From Dorea sp. 5-2 (GTDB taxonomy: Bacteria; Bacillota; Clostridia; Lachnospirales; Lachnospiraceae), in assembly GCF_000403455.2 (NCBI RefSeq), contig NZ_KE159737.1, forward strand, positions 280,472 through 344,471: a DNA stretch of 64,000 nt, in the 5' to 3' direction. Positions 23,701 through 31,731 of the stretch are shown piece by piece. The notes beneath the pieces were generated by a model. It worked only from the letters and a program-made list of their open reading frames with translations, made no database searches and was not told the origin of the DNA. A program made the position numbers and the translations under genes. The stretch's first letter is position 1. Every line of letters starts with the position of its first letter.

Positions 23701-25275
23701 TTATTTAATTTTTTCTATTCTGCAGCTATGGAGTTTGTTCTTACTATTTTTATCGTAATTTATACCGACAAGTATGATATCACCGGTATAATCTTCAAGA
23801 GATCGTGAGTAATGCCTGTCCTTGATCTGCTGCAGCGCTGTGTCTGCAGAACGATCGTATTTCAGCTCTATTATGAGCGCAGGCTTTCCGGCGGCAGAGG
23901 GCAGCGGCAGAAATACTATATCTGCAAAGCCGTATCCTGCCGGCAGCTCTCGTATCATCAGGTAGTCTTTTCTTGCGCTGTAATAAGCAAGGCTTATGGC
24001 GCAGGCAAGCGAATTTTCATCGTTGTAGGTCAGAATGGACGCCACTTCGGTGTGCGCTTTATCAAGTCCTTCGGCAACACTTTTTTCGTCTCCCCGAAGT
24101 GTTGCTTCAAGCAGCTTTTCGGAAGAATTCAGAACGCGCATAACCTCCGTCCAGCCGCTGACACTCATTGCATTTTCGAACTCTCCCGCAATTTCCCTGT
24201 TAGGGATAAAGGCTTCTTTTTTCTCCTGGTCATAGCCAAGATAGCCAAGATGGATCAACAGTGTCAGCACGTCGTCGCCGGTCTTAAACGTTCGCATATC
24301 GTTCTGAAAGCTTAAGGTGTTCACCTGGACAGGTTCACCTCCAAGCATTTTCACGACGTCTGAACGAAGACCGTCAAAGTTCATGTCTATATAGACCTTC
24401 AGCGCTTCGTAAGTCTCCGTTGAAGTCCAGTAATTAGAGAATTTATGACATTTCATTGCCGCCACAACAGATCTCGGATTATATACATGATGAAACCTGC
24501 GGAATCTGTAGCCGTCATACCAGCGGCTCGTTTCGGAAAAATCCATATCGAACTGTTCGCACAGCTTTTGCACTTCGTATTCAGTAAATCCGGTATACTC
24601 CTCAAATACCTCCGGATCTGCCATCGAATATTCCCAGAACATATTCAATGCAGAATGTTCTCCGTATTTTTTTACCGGAAGGATGCCTGTCATATATACA
24701 AGCGCGACAAAAGGCTGATCCTTCAAAAGTCCGCGCAGGAAATCGAGATATTGCTTCTGAAGTTTTTCGTCATTCTGTCTTTCGCGGATGACACAATCCC
24801 ACTCGTCAATCAGGAAAATAAACTTTTTCCCTGTTTTTGCATAGATTCCTTTTAATGTATCGACAAGCCCTTTATCCTGTCTCGCCAGATATTTTCCATA
24901 TTCTTCCAGAAGCTCTTCAAGCACTTCCTGTTCCAGATATTCGGTCATGTCTTGCTTCTTTGAACCGATCAAAAATTGTTGTATATTCAGAAAAATAACA
25001 TCGTATTTGTTCAGATGATCTGCAAAACTGTCGGCATTTTCTAAGATCTTTCCCTTGAATAATTCTTTTGAATCACATCCGCGGCTGTAATAGGCGGTAA
25101 GCATTTTAAGCGCCATGGATTTTCCAAAACGCCGCGGCCTGCTGACACAGACATATTTTTCTTCCGTATTAATAAGTTCATTTGTATATGCCGCCAAGCC
25201 GGTTTTGTCTACATAGATTCGGGAGCGGACGGATTCTAAAAAGCCGTCGTTCCCAGGATTCAAATAAATTCCCAT
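23701..25275 (-). CDS. AAA-ATPase-like / PD-(D/E)XK nuclease family protein
   Basis: 524 residues, full length for the PF09820-plus-PF08011 type architecture. The N terminus has YVDKTGLAAYTNELI, a degenerate Walker A CVSRPRRFGKSMALKML (about residue 43) and Walker B-like FIFLIDEWDCVI (about residue 155). The C-terminal nuclease fold has ALIIELKYDRSADTALQQIKDRHY. These proteins are abundant in anaerobic Firmicutes and Bacteroidetes; no biochemical role is established. GGAGG precedes ATG 25275. Its start lies 170 bases from the invertible segment 2, whose promoter now points toward it. Confidence 0.9.
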   Translation of the reverse strand: MGIYLNPGNDGFLESVRSRIYVDKTGLAAYTNELINTEEKYVCVSRPRRFGKSMALKMLTAYYSRGCDSKELFKGKILENADSFADHLNKYDVIFLNIQQFLIGSKKQDMTEYLEQEVLEELLEEYGKYLARQDKGLVDTLKGIYAKTGKKFIFLIDEWDCVIRERQNDEKLQKQYLDFLRGLLKDQPFVALVYMTGILPVKKYGEHSALNMFWEYSMADPEVFEEYTGFTEYEVQKLCEQFDMDFSETSRWYDGYRFRRFHHVYNPRSVVAAMKCHKFSNYWTSTETYEALKVYIDMNFDGLRSDVVKMLGGEPVQVNTLSFQNDMRTFKTGDDVLTLLIHLGYLGYDQEKKEAFIPNREIAGEFENAMSVSGWTEVMRVLNSSEKLLEATLRGDEKSVAEGLDKAHTEVASILTYNDENSLACAISLAYYSARKDYLMIRELPAGYGFADIVFLPLPSAAGKPALIIELKYDRSADTALQQIKDRHYSRSLEDYTGDIILVGINYDKNSKNKLHSCRIEKIK

Positions 25276-25444
25276 TTGAAAAGTCCTCCAGAGATAATGT
25301 CACATACCATATTAATCTGAATCCAGTATAGCATAGAGGGGATGAGATCCACAACCTGAAAAGGTGGAAATGTCTGACATATAATGGGGATAGATCAGAG
25401 ATTATTTGAATTAAGAGAAGTAGGAATAATTCAGAATTATCGGC

Positions 25445-25472
25445 GTTACGGAAACCTACACTTTTTCGTAAC
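25445..25472 (-). repeat. Putative crossover site 2L
   Basis: Arms GTTACGGAAA and TTTTCGTAAC flank the centre CCTACACT. Same 10-8-10 layout and core as the sites of the first locus, but in the orientation opposite to site 1L. Confidence 0.65.
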
Positions 25473-25497
25473 GGTAAATCTAACTTAAATCTTAGTC

Positions 25498-25526
25498 ATT
25501 CTATAATATTATCGGCAAAAAGTCAA
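25498..25526 (-). promoter_or_regulatory. Sigma-A-type promoter inside invertible segment 2
   Basis: TTGACT (25521-25526), 17-bp spacer, TAGAAT (25498-25503) on the minus strand. It is identical in hexamers and spacing to 7760-7788, with one base different in the spacer. Confidence 0.65.
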
Positions 25527-25581
25527 TAAACTTAATCCTATTTTTTTGTGACATTTGACGAAAAATTTTCCAGTAATGATC

Positions 25582-25609
25582 ATTCTGAAAAAGTGTAGTT
25601 TTTCAGAAT
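25582..25609 (+). repeat. Putative crossover site 2R
   Basis: Perfect arms ATTCTGAAAA and TTTTCAGAAT flank AGTGTAGT. The outer arm bases differ from the other three sites (TTCTG in place of TTACG), while the GAAAAAGTGTAG core is kept. Confidence 0.65.
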
Positions 25610-25736
25610 GGGAGATCATGGCGGAAAATCAGACAAAATCCGTACTTTTATAAATCCTGAACTCAAGAGGGAGACAGGGGTGTGCCTGTACATGCAAGAC
25701 CTGAACAGTAAGCGGTTCCGGACGGATTCCGGCTGA
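25608..25736 (+). CDS. Possible 42-residue leader peptide
   Basis: An open frame starting at ATG 25608, whose first bases are the last bases of crossover site 2R, and ending 29 bases before the TnpB-like gene. It encodes MGDHGGKSDKIRTFINPELK and onward to a stop at 25734, with no low-complexity sequence. It would be transcribed only when the promoter faces right. No convincing counterpart is seen in the first locus and no ribosome site is obvious, so it may be chance. Confidence 0.3.
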   Translation: MGDHGGKSDKIRTFINPELKRETGVCLYMQDLNSKRFRTDSG

Positions 25737-25765
25737 AAGCAGGACAGTACCCCAAAGAGAGATCT

Positions 25766-27094
25766 ATGCCAACGGAGAGAGTATGTAAGACCATTCATCA
25801 GTACAATAAAGAGCCGGTCAAAGAGGCGGATATGGAGAAGCTTCAGGAGATTGCCGAGGATTACAGAAAGGTAAAGAATTACGTGTATTCTCGCTACGGC
25901 GGGATCGCCAGCCTGTCAAAGATCTATCCGGGGTACACGGTACAGAACGAGATGACGGGCAGTGGATACCGCGAAACATTAGGTATGCCGGCGGTATATT
26001 TCTATCTGGCGATCTTTGATGCATTGGGCGATATCAAGAGTCAGTGGACCAGGACAAAGACGAAGATCTCGAAGCTGATCAATCAGAATGAGGGATTTTC
26101 GGAGGAAGATAAGCATTACCTTCGTTTTTTGCTCAAGGTCAACAATGCGTTTGAAGAGATACTGAATCAGAAGCCGGTTGAACTCCCCGATACAGTGCAG
26201 AAGCAGTACGGCAAAGTGGCGGCGAAAGTTGATGCAGAAAAGCTGAATAAATATCTGTGCAGGCAGGTGAGGAAGCATCATGTGAAGCTTCACACGGACA
26301 GAGCGGATGGTTTTGCCATAGCAGAGCGGGCATACCGTTATGCAGACCATGGGATCTATATTTCGATAAAAGAAAAGCGGAAGCGGGTTTTTGTGCTGCT
26401 GACGGATAATAACCGGTATAAGAGCCAGCTCTATATCAAGCTGTATCCGAAGGAGCATAGTATCAGGATCAAAGCGCCGGTAAATGTAGCAGTCCGTGAT
26501 CATGCCGATTATCAGAAGCAGATAGGGATTTCTACAGGGGTTTATACGATGCTGACGACGGATGAAGGGCATCGGTATGGTGATGATCTGGGCAGATATC
26601 AGATCGAATACGCAGATTGGATCCGTGAACAGACAAGGATTTATAACCGAAACAGGAGTGAGAATCCCGGTAGGAAGAAGTATAGAGCGAAGAAGAAACG
26701 TATGGAAGAACAGCTGCATAGTTACATCAACCAGGAATTGAACCGTTTCTTAAGAGAAGAGAAGCCGAAGGTGATCTATATTGTAAAACTGCCCAAACCG
26801 CAAGCAGGCGGGATGAATAAGAAGATCAATCATTCCATGGCGCAGTGGCAGAGAGGCTATATCCGAAAGCGGATGCTGCAAAAGTGTAAGGAGCAGACGG
26901 TAGAGGTTGTGGAAGTGCTCGGGAAGGATATCAGTAAGGAGTGCAGCAACTGCGGAGCGATCGGGAAGAAAGAAAAGGGAGAATTCATATGTTCCCAATG
27001 CGGGTATCGGAGTGAGGAGAAGACCAATACCGCCCGCAATGTGAAGAAACGCGGGCAGGGAGACGGGGTGCTGAACCGAGGAATATATCCTTAA
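25766..27094 (+). CDS. TnpB-like protein with inactivated RuvC, second copy (TldR-like)
   Basis: 442 residues, closely related along the whole length to the protein at 7949 but lacking its Gln/Lys-rich insert. The same three catalytic positions are lost: Ser256 in GISTG (RuvC-I), Lys341 in YIVKL (RuvC-II) and Lys419 in EEKTNTARN (RuvC-III). The zinc ribbon Cys393, 396, 409, 412 is intact. That two diverged copies share the same substitutions while the rest stays conserved argues for a selected non-cleaving role rather than decay. It heads cassette 2 and is followed by a conserved RNA-like region. It may use a different guide from copy 1. Confidence 0.8.
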   Translation: MPTERVCKTIHQYNKEPVKEADMEKLQEIAEDYRKVKNYVYSRYGGIASLSKIYPGYTVQNEMTGSGYRETLGMPAVYFYLAIFDALGDIKSQWTRTKTKISKLINQNEGFSEEDKHYLRFLLKVNNAFEEILNQKPVELPDTVQKQYGKVAAKVDAEKLNKYLCRQVRKHHVKLHTDRADGFAIAERAYRYADHGIYISIKEKRKRVFVLLTDNNRYKSQLYIKLYPKEHSIRIKAPVNVAVRDHADYQKQIGISTGVYTMLTTDEGHRYGDDLGRYQIEYADWIREQTRIYNRNRSENPGRKKYRAKKKRMEEQLHSYINQELNRFLREEKPKVIYIVKLPKPQAGGMNKKINHSMAQWQRGYIRKRMLQKCKEQTVEVVEVLGKDISKECSNCGAIGKKEKGEFICSQCGYRSEEKTNTARNVKKRGQGDGVLNRGIYP

Positions 27095-27113
27095 AGATTG
27101 TAAGAGTTTTAAA

Positions 27114-27543
27114 GATCATAAGAACAGCCATTTTAGATAAATGCCGGCGATGAGCCGGGATTTTACCGCAAGGACTAGGAAGGCGTTCATGATATAAAAA
27201 AGACGAACGGCATTAGAAGCCGGATCGCTTTTGGTGTATTCAGAGGGAATATGCAGGGAGCGTAAGATCCGGGTATTGGGTATGCCAGGACCTTGTGAAC
27301 ATGAAGAAGCGGCGGACCAGAGGATATGCTCTGGCGCATGCGGGGCATCAGCCTTAAGGCGGCAGCTGCAAAAAAAGTGTGCCAAGGCACACGTAAGTCA
27401 TCGTTTTTTGACCGGTGATGGTGCATGACGTAGCAGGGAGCGAAGCGGAGAGATGATATCGATCCGCATCATCCGCATGAAAAGTATGTTGTGCCGGAAA
27501 CGGCATAGCAGGTAAGCGGATGACCAATGTGCCTTATTTTAAA
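27114..27543 (+). ncRNA. Candidate guide-RNA scaffold downstream of TnpB-like gene 2
   Basis: 430 bases aligned with 9507-9778 at both ends and in the middle, with about 160 bases of extra sequence (roughly 27300-27420) containing further stems such as GTGTGCCAAGGCACAC. The last shared block, GGATGACCAATGTGCC ending TTATTTTAAA, stops at 27543, after which the two loci diverge. A guide, if present, would start at about 27544. Lack of open frames and conservation beyond the stop codon support an RNA function. Confidence 0.6.
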
Positions 27544-27632
27544 TCAGATAACAAAGACAGGAATGATCCTGAACCGTAGATCCAAAGCGCCTGAGACAGA
27601 GATATGTCTGAAAAACGTATGGGAAAGAGGAC

Positions 27633-27754
27633 GTAAGTCTTCCTGTGAAGGGGAGCGATAAGTGGATCTAGGGGAAGCAGGTGAAATATAGAAATCTAAA
27701 AATATCTGCCTTATGGCAAAAAAAGTGGCAGAGCCGTATAAAGGAACAGGGAAA
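27633..27754 (+). repeat. Dispersed 120-bp repeat, copy A
   Basis: Matches 59903-60022. The last 80 or so bases, from GAAGCAGGTGAAATATAGAA to GGAACAGGGAAA, are identical except for one A in a homopolymer. It contains CTGCC/GGCAG and GCCTTATGGC pairing segments. Both copies end directly before or shortly upstream of a glycan gene, which suggests a shared leader or a recombination seam. Confidence 0.75.
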
Positions 27755-30316
27755 ATGAGAAAAGCGCAGAAAAGACAAATCGAAGAATTTACAACGCTGC
27801 TTAAACAGGCGCATAAGGAAATAAAAAGATGTATAGAAACCCATAATACTGCGGCAGCCATGGATCTATTGGCGCAATGCCAGGAAGGCGCCGTCCGTAC
27901 AGGGGAACTGATAGAGAAGACGGAAGGGGAGGACTGTCCCGCGATCCGTTTGGTAGAAAATTATTGCGAACTGGTCTACCAGATCTACGGTGAGCTTAAT
28001 CGGGGACAGGATGGGAAGGCAGGCAATGTGCATAAAAAGCTGCACAGGCTGTTGATCCAGGTCGAGAACAGTATCAGGAATGACGTAAAAGTACGTTTGG
28101 AGATGGTGTTCCTTCCCTATAAGGCATCCATGTGGGATTCCCTGGAAAGTGTATGGCAGGCTGCGGATGCAGACCCGGCATGTGACGCCTATGTGGTCCC
28201 GATCCCTTATTATGACAGGAATCCGGACGGGTCGCTTGGTACATACCACTATGAAGGGAACGATCTGCCTTCTTATGTACCGACAGTGCATTATGACAAG
28301 TATTCATTTGAAGATAGAAAGCCGGATGCCGTGTTCATACACACGCCTTATGACAATGCCAATTATGTCACAAGCATAGACCCCAGGTTCTATTCGGGTC
28401 AGTTGAAGAAGCACACGGAATGTCTGGTCTATATTCCTTACTATGCTACGGCAGGAGGGATGTCGGAAGCACAGGCACAGTGTCCGGCTTATTATAACGC
28501 GGATTATATCATCATCCAGGCGCCGAAATACTGTAATTTTTTTGACCAGTCAGTGCCCCGGGAAAAGCTGATACCGCTTGGGTCTCCCAAGTTTGACCGG
28601 GTGATCCGTATGTGCGGCGATCCACCGGAACTACCTGAGGGATGGAAAGAAAAGTCGGCGGGGAAGAAAGTGTATTTCTATAATACGAGTCTCCAGGGGA
28701 TGCTGGGGGATACAGAGGCTTTCCTTAAAAAGATGGAATATGTGTTCCAGTGTTTCAGAGGTAGGGATGAGGCATGTCTGCTTTGGCGGCCGCATCCGCT
28801 TCTGGAATCCACTTTCCGTTCTATGAGACCCATGTATAAGCCGATCTATGATGCCCTGAGAGATGAATTTGTCAATGATGGTGCAGGGATCTACGATGAT
28901 ACGCCGGATATAGAGACGGCGATCGCGCATTCGGATGCTTACATCGGGGATGCGGGAACAAGCGTTACTTCGCTTTTCGGTGTCGCCGGGAAGCCTCTTT
29001 TTATCCTGAATAATTATATCAATACACCGCCGGGGGATGAAGACTGGCGGGGCGAAGCAGTGAACCCTGTGCTTGATATATGGGGAGACGACAGGTATCA
29101 GATCACGAAGAACAATCAGTTATGGTTTGCTGAAAATAATGATTATCATTATAAATTTTATATGGATCTGGGGACTGGTTATTCTTCCGGCGGTTATTAC
29201 ATAAAGGCAGTGGAGATCAGAGATAAGATCTATGTACTCCCGGGCAATGCCCAGGATTTCCTGATCATTCAGGACAAGAAGATCAGGAAGATCAATCTGC
29301 CGTATAAGACGACGCAGGCGGGAGCCTTCTGGAGTTACCGGTACAATGAGAAATATATCTTTCTGCTTCCAAACCAGTATCCATGGCTGGTCCGGATCGA
29401 TACCATAACGGAAAAGATCAGCTATGTGGATGGCATAAACCAGTTTAATGTGAGGAATGTGGAAGGGGAACGGCGCGTGGGCGGCGTGTGCCCTTATGGA
29501 AATGAACTGGTATTTGCCTCACCGGAGGACAACCGTTTCCTGTTCCTTGACATGGATACTCTGGAGGGGCGGGTACTTACCAGCGGTTCCAAGTGCGGTC
29601 TGGGAGCCCAGGGGATTGTGCCGGAGGGGGATAACTTGTGGCTGCTGCCCTTGAATGGGACGGTACTTACCTGTTGGAATCCCAAGACGGAAGAGACAAG
29701 AGAATACGGTGATCTGCCGGAAGGGTTTAGATCTGTTCAGTGGCCTCACAATCTGGAGTGTGAAGAGAGACCCTTTGGGGCGATGGTATTTTATGAAGAA
29801 AACGGAAAGGAAAACATTGTAATCTCGCCGTCCTGGGGCAATATGTATGTCTCGCTTGACAGAGAAACAGGGAAGATGGAGGAATGGGAGACGCCGCTGC
29901 CTTTCCAAAACCGCGGCAGGAACGGATACTTTACAGCAGGAGGCATGGGCGGATTCGTTGTGGGATATTCCGAATGCGGGAAGGCAAATTACCGGATCTG
30001 GTATGCACCGGAGCGAAAGCTATATGATGTCAACATTACCACGAAGGAATACAGAGAGATTCCCATAGAGTTTGATCCTGATGAGCTTAAGGCACATGAG
30101 CCTGGGTTCATGGAGGAATCGGAATGGATGCAGTACTGTCTGAACGAAGGCGCGTTTAATTCCCTGGGGGACTTTCTGGATGGCAGGGTGACCGGTAATC
30201 AGTTTGACCGGGACAGGCAGATAAAAGCGTTTTCAAAGATCAATGCAGACACGGAAGGTGTATGCGGGGAAAATGTATATCGGTTTGTGAGAGAAAAAAT
30301 CGGGAATCTGGCATGA
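27755..30316 (+). CDS. CDP-glycerol glycerophosphotransferase-like protein with propeller-like C-terminal half
   Basis: 853 residues from ATG 27755, chosen because the earlier in-frame ATG 27713 lies within a dispersed repeat and has no ribosome site. After a helical N terminus, residues about 115-430 resemble CDP-glycerol:polyglycerolphosphate transferases (VFLPYKASMWDSLESVW, LGSPKFDRVI, WRPHPLL, IGDAGTSVTSLFG). Residues about 470-840 form kelch-like repeats similar to the protein at 12305. It would transfer glycerol- or polyol-phosphate onto a glycan. Base composition is more GC-rich than the genes after 32.4 kb, indicating a different origin. It pairs logically with the TagD-type genes at 30342 and 33316. 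Confidence 0.8.
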   Translation: MRKAQKRQIEEFTTLLKQAHKEIKRCIETHNTAAAMDLLAQCQEGAVRTGELIEKTEGEDCPAIRLVENYCELVYQIYGELNRGQDGKAGNVHKKLHRLLIQVENSIRNDVKVRLEMVFLPYKASMWDSLESVWQAADADPACDAYVVPIPYYDRNPDGSLGTYHYEGNDLPSYVPTVHYDKYSFEDRKPDAVFIHTPYDNANYVTSIDPRFYSGQLKKHTECLVYIPYYATAGGMSEAQAQCPAYYNADYIIIQAPKYCNFFDQSVPREKLIPLGSPKFDRVIRMCGDPPELPEGWKEKSAGKKVYFYNTSLQGMLGDTEAFLKKMEYVFQCFRGRDEACLLWRPHPLLESTFRSMRPMYKPIYDALRDEFVNDGAGIYDDTPDIETAIAHSDAYIGDAGTSVTSLFGVAGKPLFILNNYINTPPGDEDWRGEAVNPVLDIWGDDRYQITKNNQLWFAENNDYHYKFYMDLGTGYSSGGYYIKAVEIRDKIYVLPGNAQDFLIIQDKKIRKINLPYKTTQAGAFWSYRYNEKYIFLLPNQYPWLVRIDTITEKISYVDGINQFNVRNVEGERRVGGVCPYGNELVFASPEDNRFLFLDMDTLEGRVLTSGSKCGLGAQGIVPEGDNLWLLPLNGTVLTCWNPKTEETREYGDLPEGFRSVQWPHNLECEERPFGAMVFYEENGKENIVISPSWGNMYVSLDRETGKMEEWETPLPFQNRGRNGYFTAGGMGGFVVGYSECGKANYRIWYAPERKLYDVNITTKEYREIPIEFDPDELKAHEPGFMEESEWMQYCLNEGAFNSLGDFLDGRVTGNQFDRDRQIKAFSKINADTEGVCGENVYRFVREKIGNLA

Positions 30317-30341
30317 AAAGTATCAAAAAAAAGAGGGTTAT

Positions 30342-31700
30342 ATGGAAAAGAAGATTACCAGAGTAATTACATACGGAACATTCGACCTTTTTCATGAAGG
30401 GCATTACCGGCTGCTCCAGAGAGCGAAGGCGCTTGGGGATTATCTGATTGTGGGCGTGACAACAGAGTCATATGACAAAGCGAGAGGGAAGCTGAGTGTA
30501 GTGGATTCCCTGATGACGCGTATTGAAAATGTGAAGAAAACGGGTTTTGCCGATGAGATCATCGTGGAAGAGACGCAGGGACAGAAGTTTAATGATATCA
30601 AAAAATACGATATAGATATTTTTACAGTCGGATCCGACTGGACAGGATGTTTTGATTATCTGAAAGATTATTGTGAAGTTGTCTACCTGGAACGGACGAA
30701 GAATATCTCCAGTACCATGCTTAGAGAACAGAAACAGCAGATCCAGAGAATTGGGATCATAGGATCGGGCAGGATTGCCGGCAGGTTTATCATGGAGGCA
30801 AAGCTTGTCAGCGGCGTCAGTGTGCAGGGGGTGTATAACCCGCATACGGAGAGTGCGGCAAAATTTGCGGACAAATGGAAGATAGACGCATATCTGGACA
30901 TAGAAAATTTCTTCCGGGCGGTGGATGTGGTCTATATCGCCTCGCCCCATGAGACACATTACGGCTATATCAAGGCGTCTCTGGAGCATGGAAAGCATGT
31001 CATCTGTGAAAAGCCTATGGTTCTGAAAAAGGCACAGGCAGAGGAGATGTTTGGGTATGCAAAAGAGCGGGGGCTGGTACTGCTTGAAGGGATCAAGACT
31101 GCATACTGTCCGGGATTCACAAAGTTTCTGGGAATTGCCTGCAGCGGGATCATCGGAAGCATACGCAATGTGGAGGCGTGCTTTACGAAACTGGAGGATC
31201 CGAAAGCAAGGGAACTGACAGACCAGGTATACGGCGGCAGCTTCACAGAGTTAGGAAGCTATTGCATACTGCCGATATTGAAGCTTTTGGGAAAGGATTA
31301 TGAAAGTCTTCAGTTTGACACCATCCGGGGAGAGAACGGGATTGACCTGTTTACGAAGGCTTCCCTGCGTTATCCTACAGGCGTAGCCACAGCCACCTGC
31401 GGGCTTGGAGTAAAATCAGAAGGCAGGCTTCTGGTTGCCGGGACGAAAGGGTATATTGTGGCAGAGGCGCCATGGTGGAAGACGACTTACTTTGAGGTGC
31501 ATTATGAAGATCCCGGGCGGGTGGATAAATATTCCGAGGGGTTCCTTGGGGACGGCCTGCGCTATGAGATCAGCGATTTCCTCTCCATGCTAAGCGGAGG
31601 CGGCGATAATGGATTTAAGCTGACCCGGGGGGAGTCGGCGGCGTTGGCGGGTATAATGGAGGAATTTTTGAAGGCGGAGGGACGGCGGATCTGCGACTGA
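30342..31700 (+). CDS. Cytidylyltransferase (TagD-like) fused to Gfo/Idh/MocA oxidoreductase
   Basis: 452 residues. Residues 1-130 are a TagD-type nucleotidyltransferase: TYGTFDLFHEGHYRLLQRAK (the HxGH-type motif is HEGH) and NISSTMLR near its end. Residues about 135-452 are a Gfo/Idh/MocA dehydrogenase: IGIIGSGRIAGRFIMEAK for NAD(P) binding and CEKPMVL as the EKP motif. The layout is analogous to Bcs1/TarIJ bifunctional enzymes that reduce a sugar phosphate and activate the alditol as a CDP derivative, though built from different families. The product could be a CDP-polyol donor for the transferase just upstream. Inference from fusion and context. Confidence 0.85.
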   Translation: MEKKITRVITYGTFDLFHEGHYRLLQRAKALGDYLIVGVTTESYDKARGKLSVVDSLMTRIENVKKTGFADEIIVEETQGQKFNDIKKYDIDIFTVGSDWTGCFDYLKDYCEVVYLERTKNISSTMLREQKQQIQRIGIIGSGRIAGRFIMEAKLVSGVSVQGVYNPHTESAAKFADKWKIDAYLDIENFFRAVDVVYIASPHETHYGYIKASLEHGKHVICEKPMVLKKAQAEEMFGYAKERGLVLLEGIKTAYCPGFTKFLGIACSGIIGSIRNVEACFTKLEDPKARELTDQVYGGSFTELGSYCILPILKLLGKDYESLQFDTIRGENGIDLFTKASLRYPTGVATATCGLGVKSEGRLLVAGTKGYIVAEAPWWKTTYFEVHYEDPGRVDKYSEGFLGDGLRYEISDFLSMLSGGGDNGFKLTRGESAALAGIMEEFLKAEGRRICD

Positions 31701-31731
31701 TCGCGGATGCCACAGAAAGGAAATGAGGGCG

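Larger units (their letters stand above)
25445..25609. promoter_or_regulatory. Putative invertible promoter segment 2
   Basis: Second copy of the switch, 17.7 kb from the first. Sites 2L and 2R are inverted relative to each other. The interior, about 90 bases, is closely similar to that of segment 1, including CATTCTATAATA, ATCGGCAAAAAGTCAATAAA and AAAATTTTCC, while sequence outside the sites is unrelated. The enclosed promoter points left, toward the AAA/PD-(D/E)XK gene. After inversion it would drive the small reading frame at 25608, the TnpB-like gene and cassette 2. Confidence 0.65.

Noticed and set aside
27633..27680. JUMPstart/ops-like or LoaP-type antitermination element upstream of cassette 2
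   Set aside because: No ops consensus could be matched and no NusG-type gene is present in the window; kept only as an unexplained repeat.
27713..27754. Upstream in-frame start for the CDP-glycerol-type transferase
   Set aside because: It lies in the dispersed repeat, has no ribosome site, and the other repeat copy has a frameshift at the same place.
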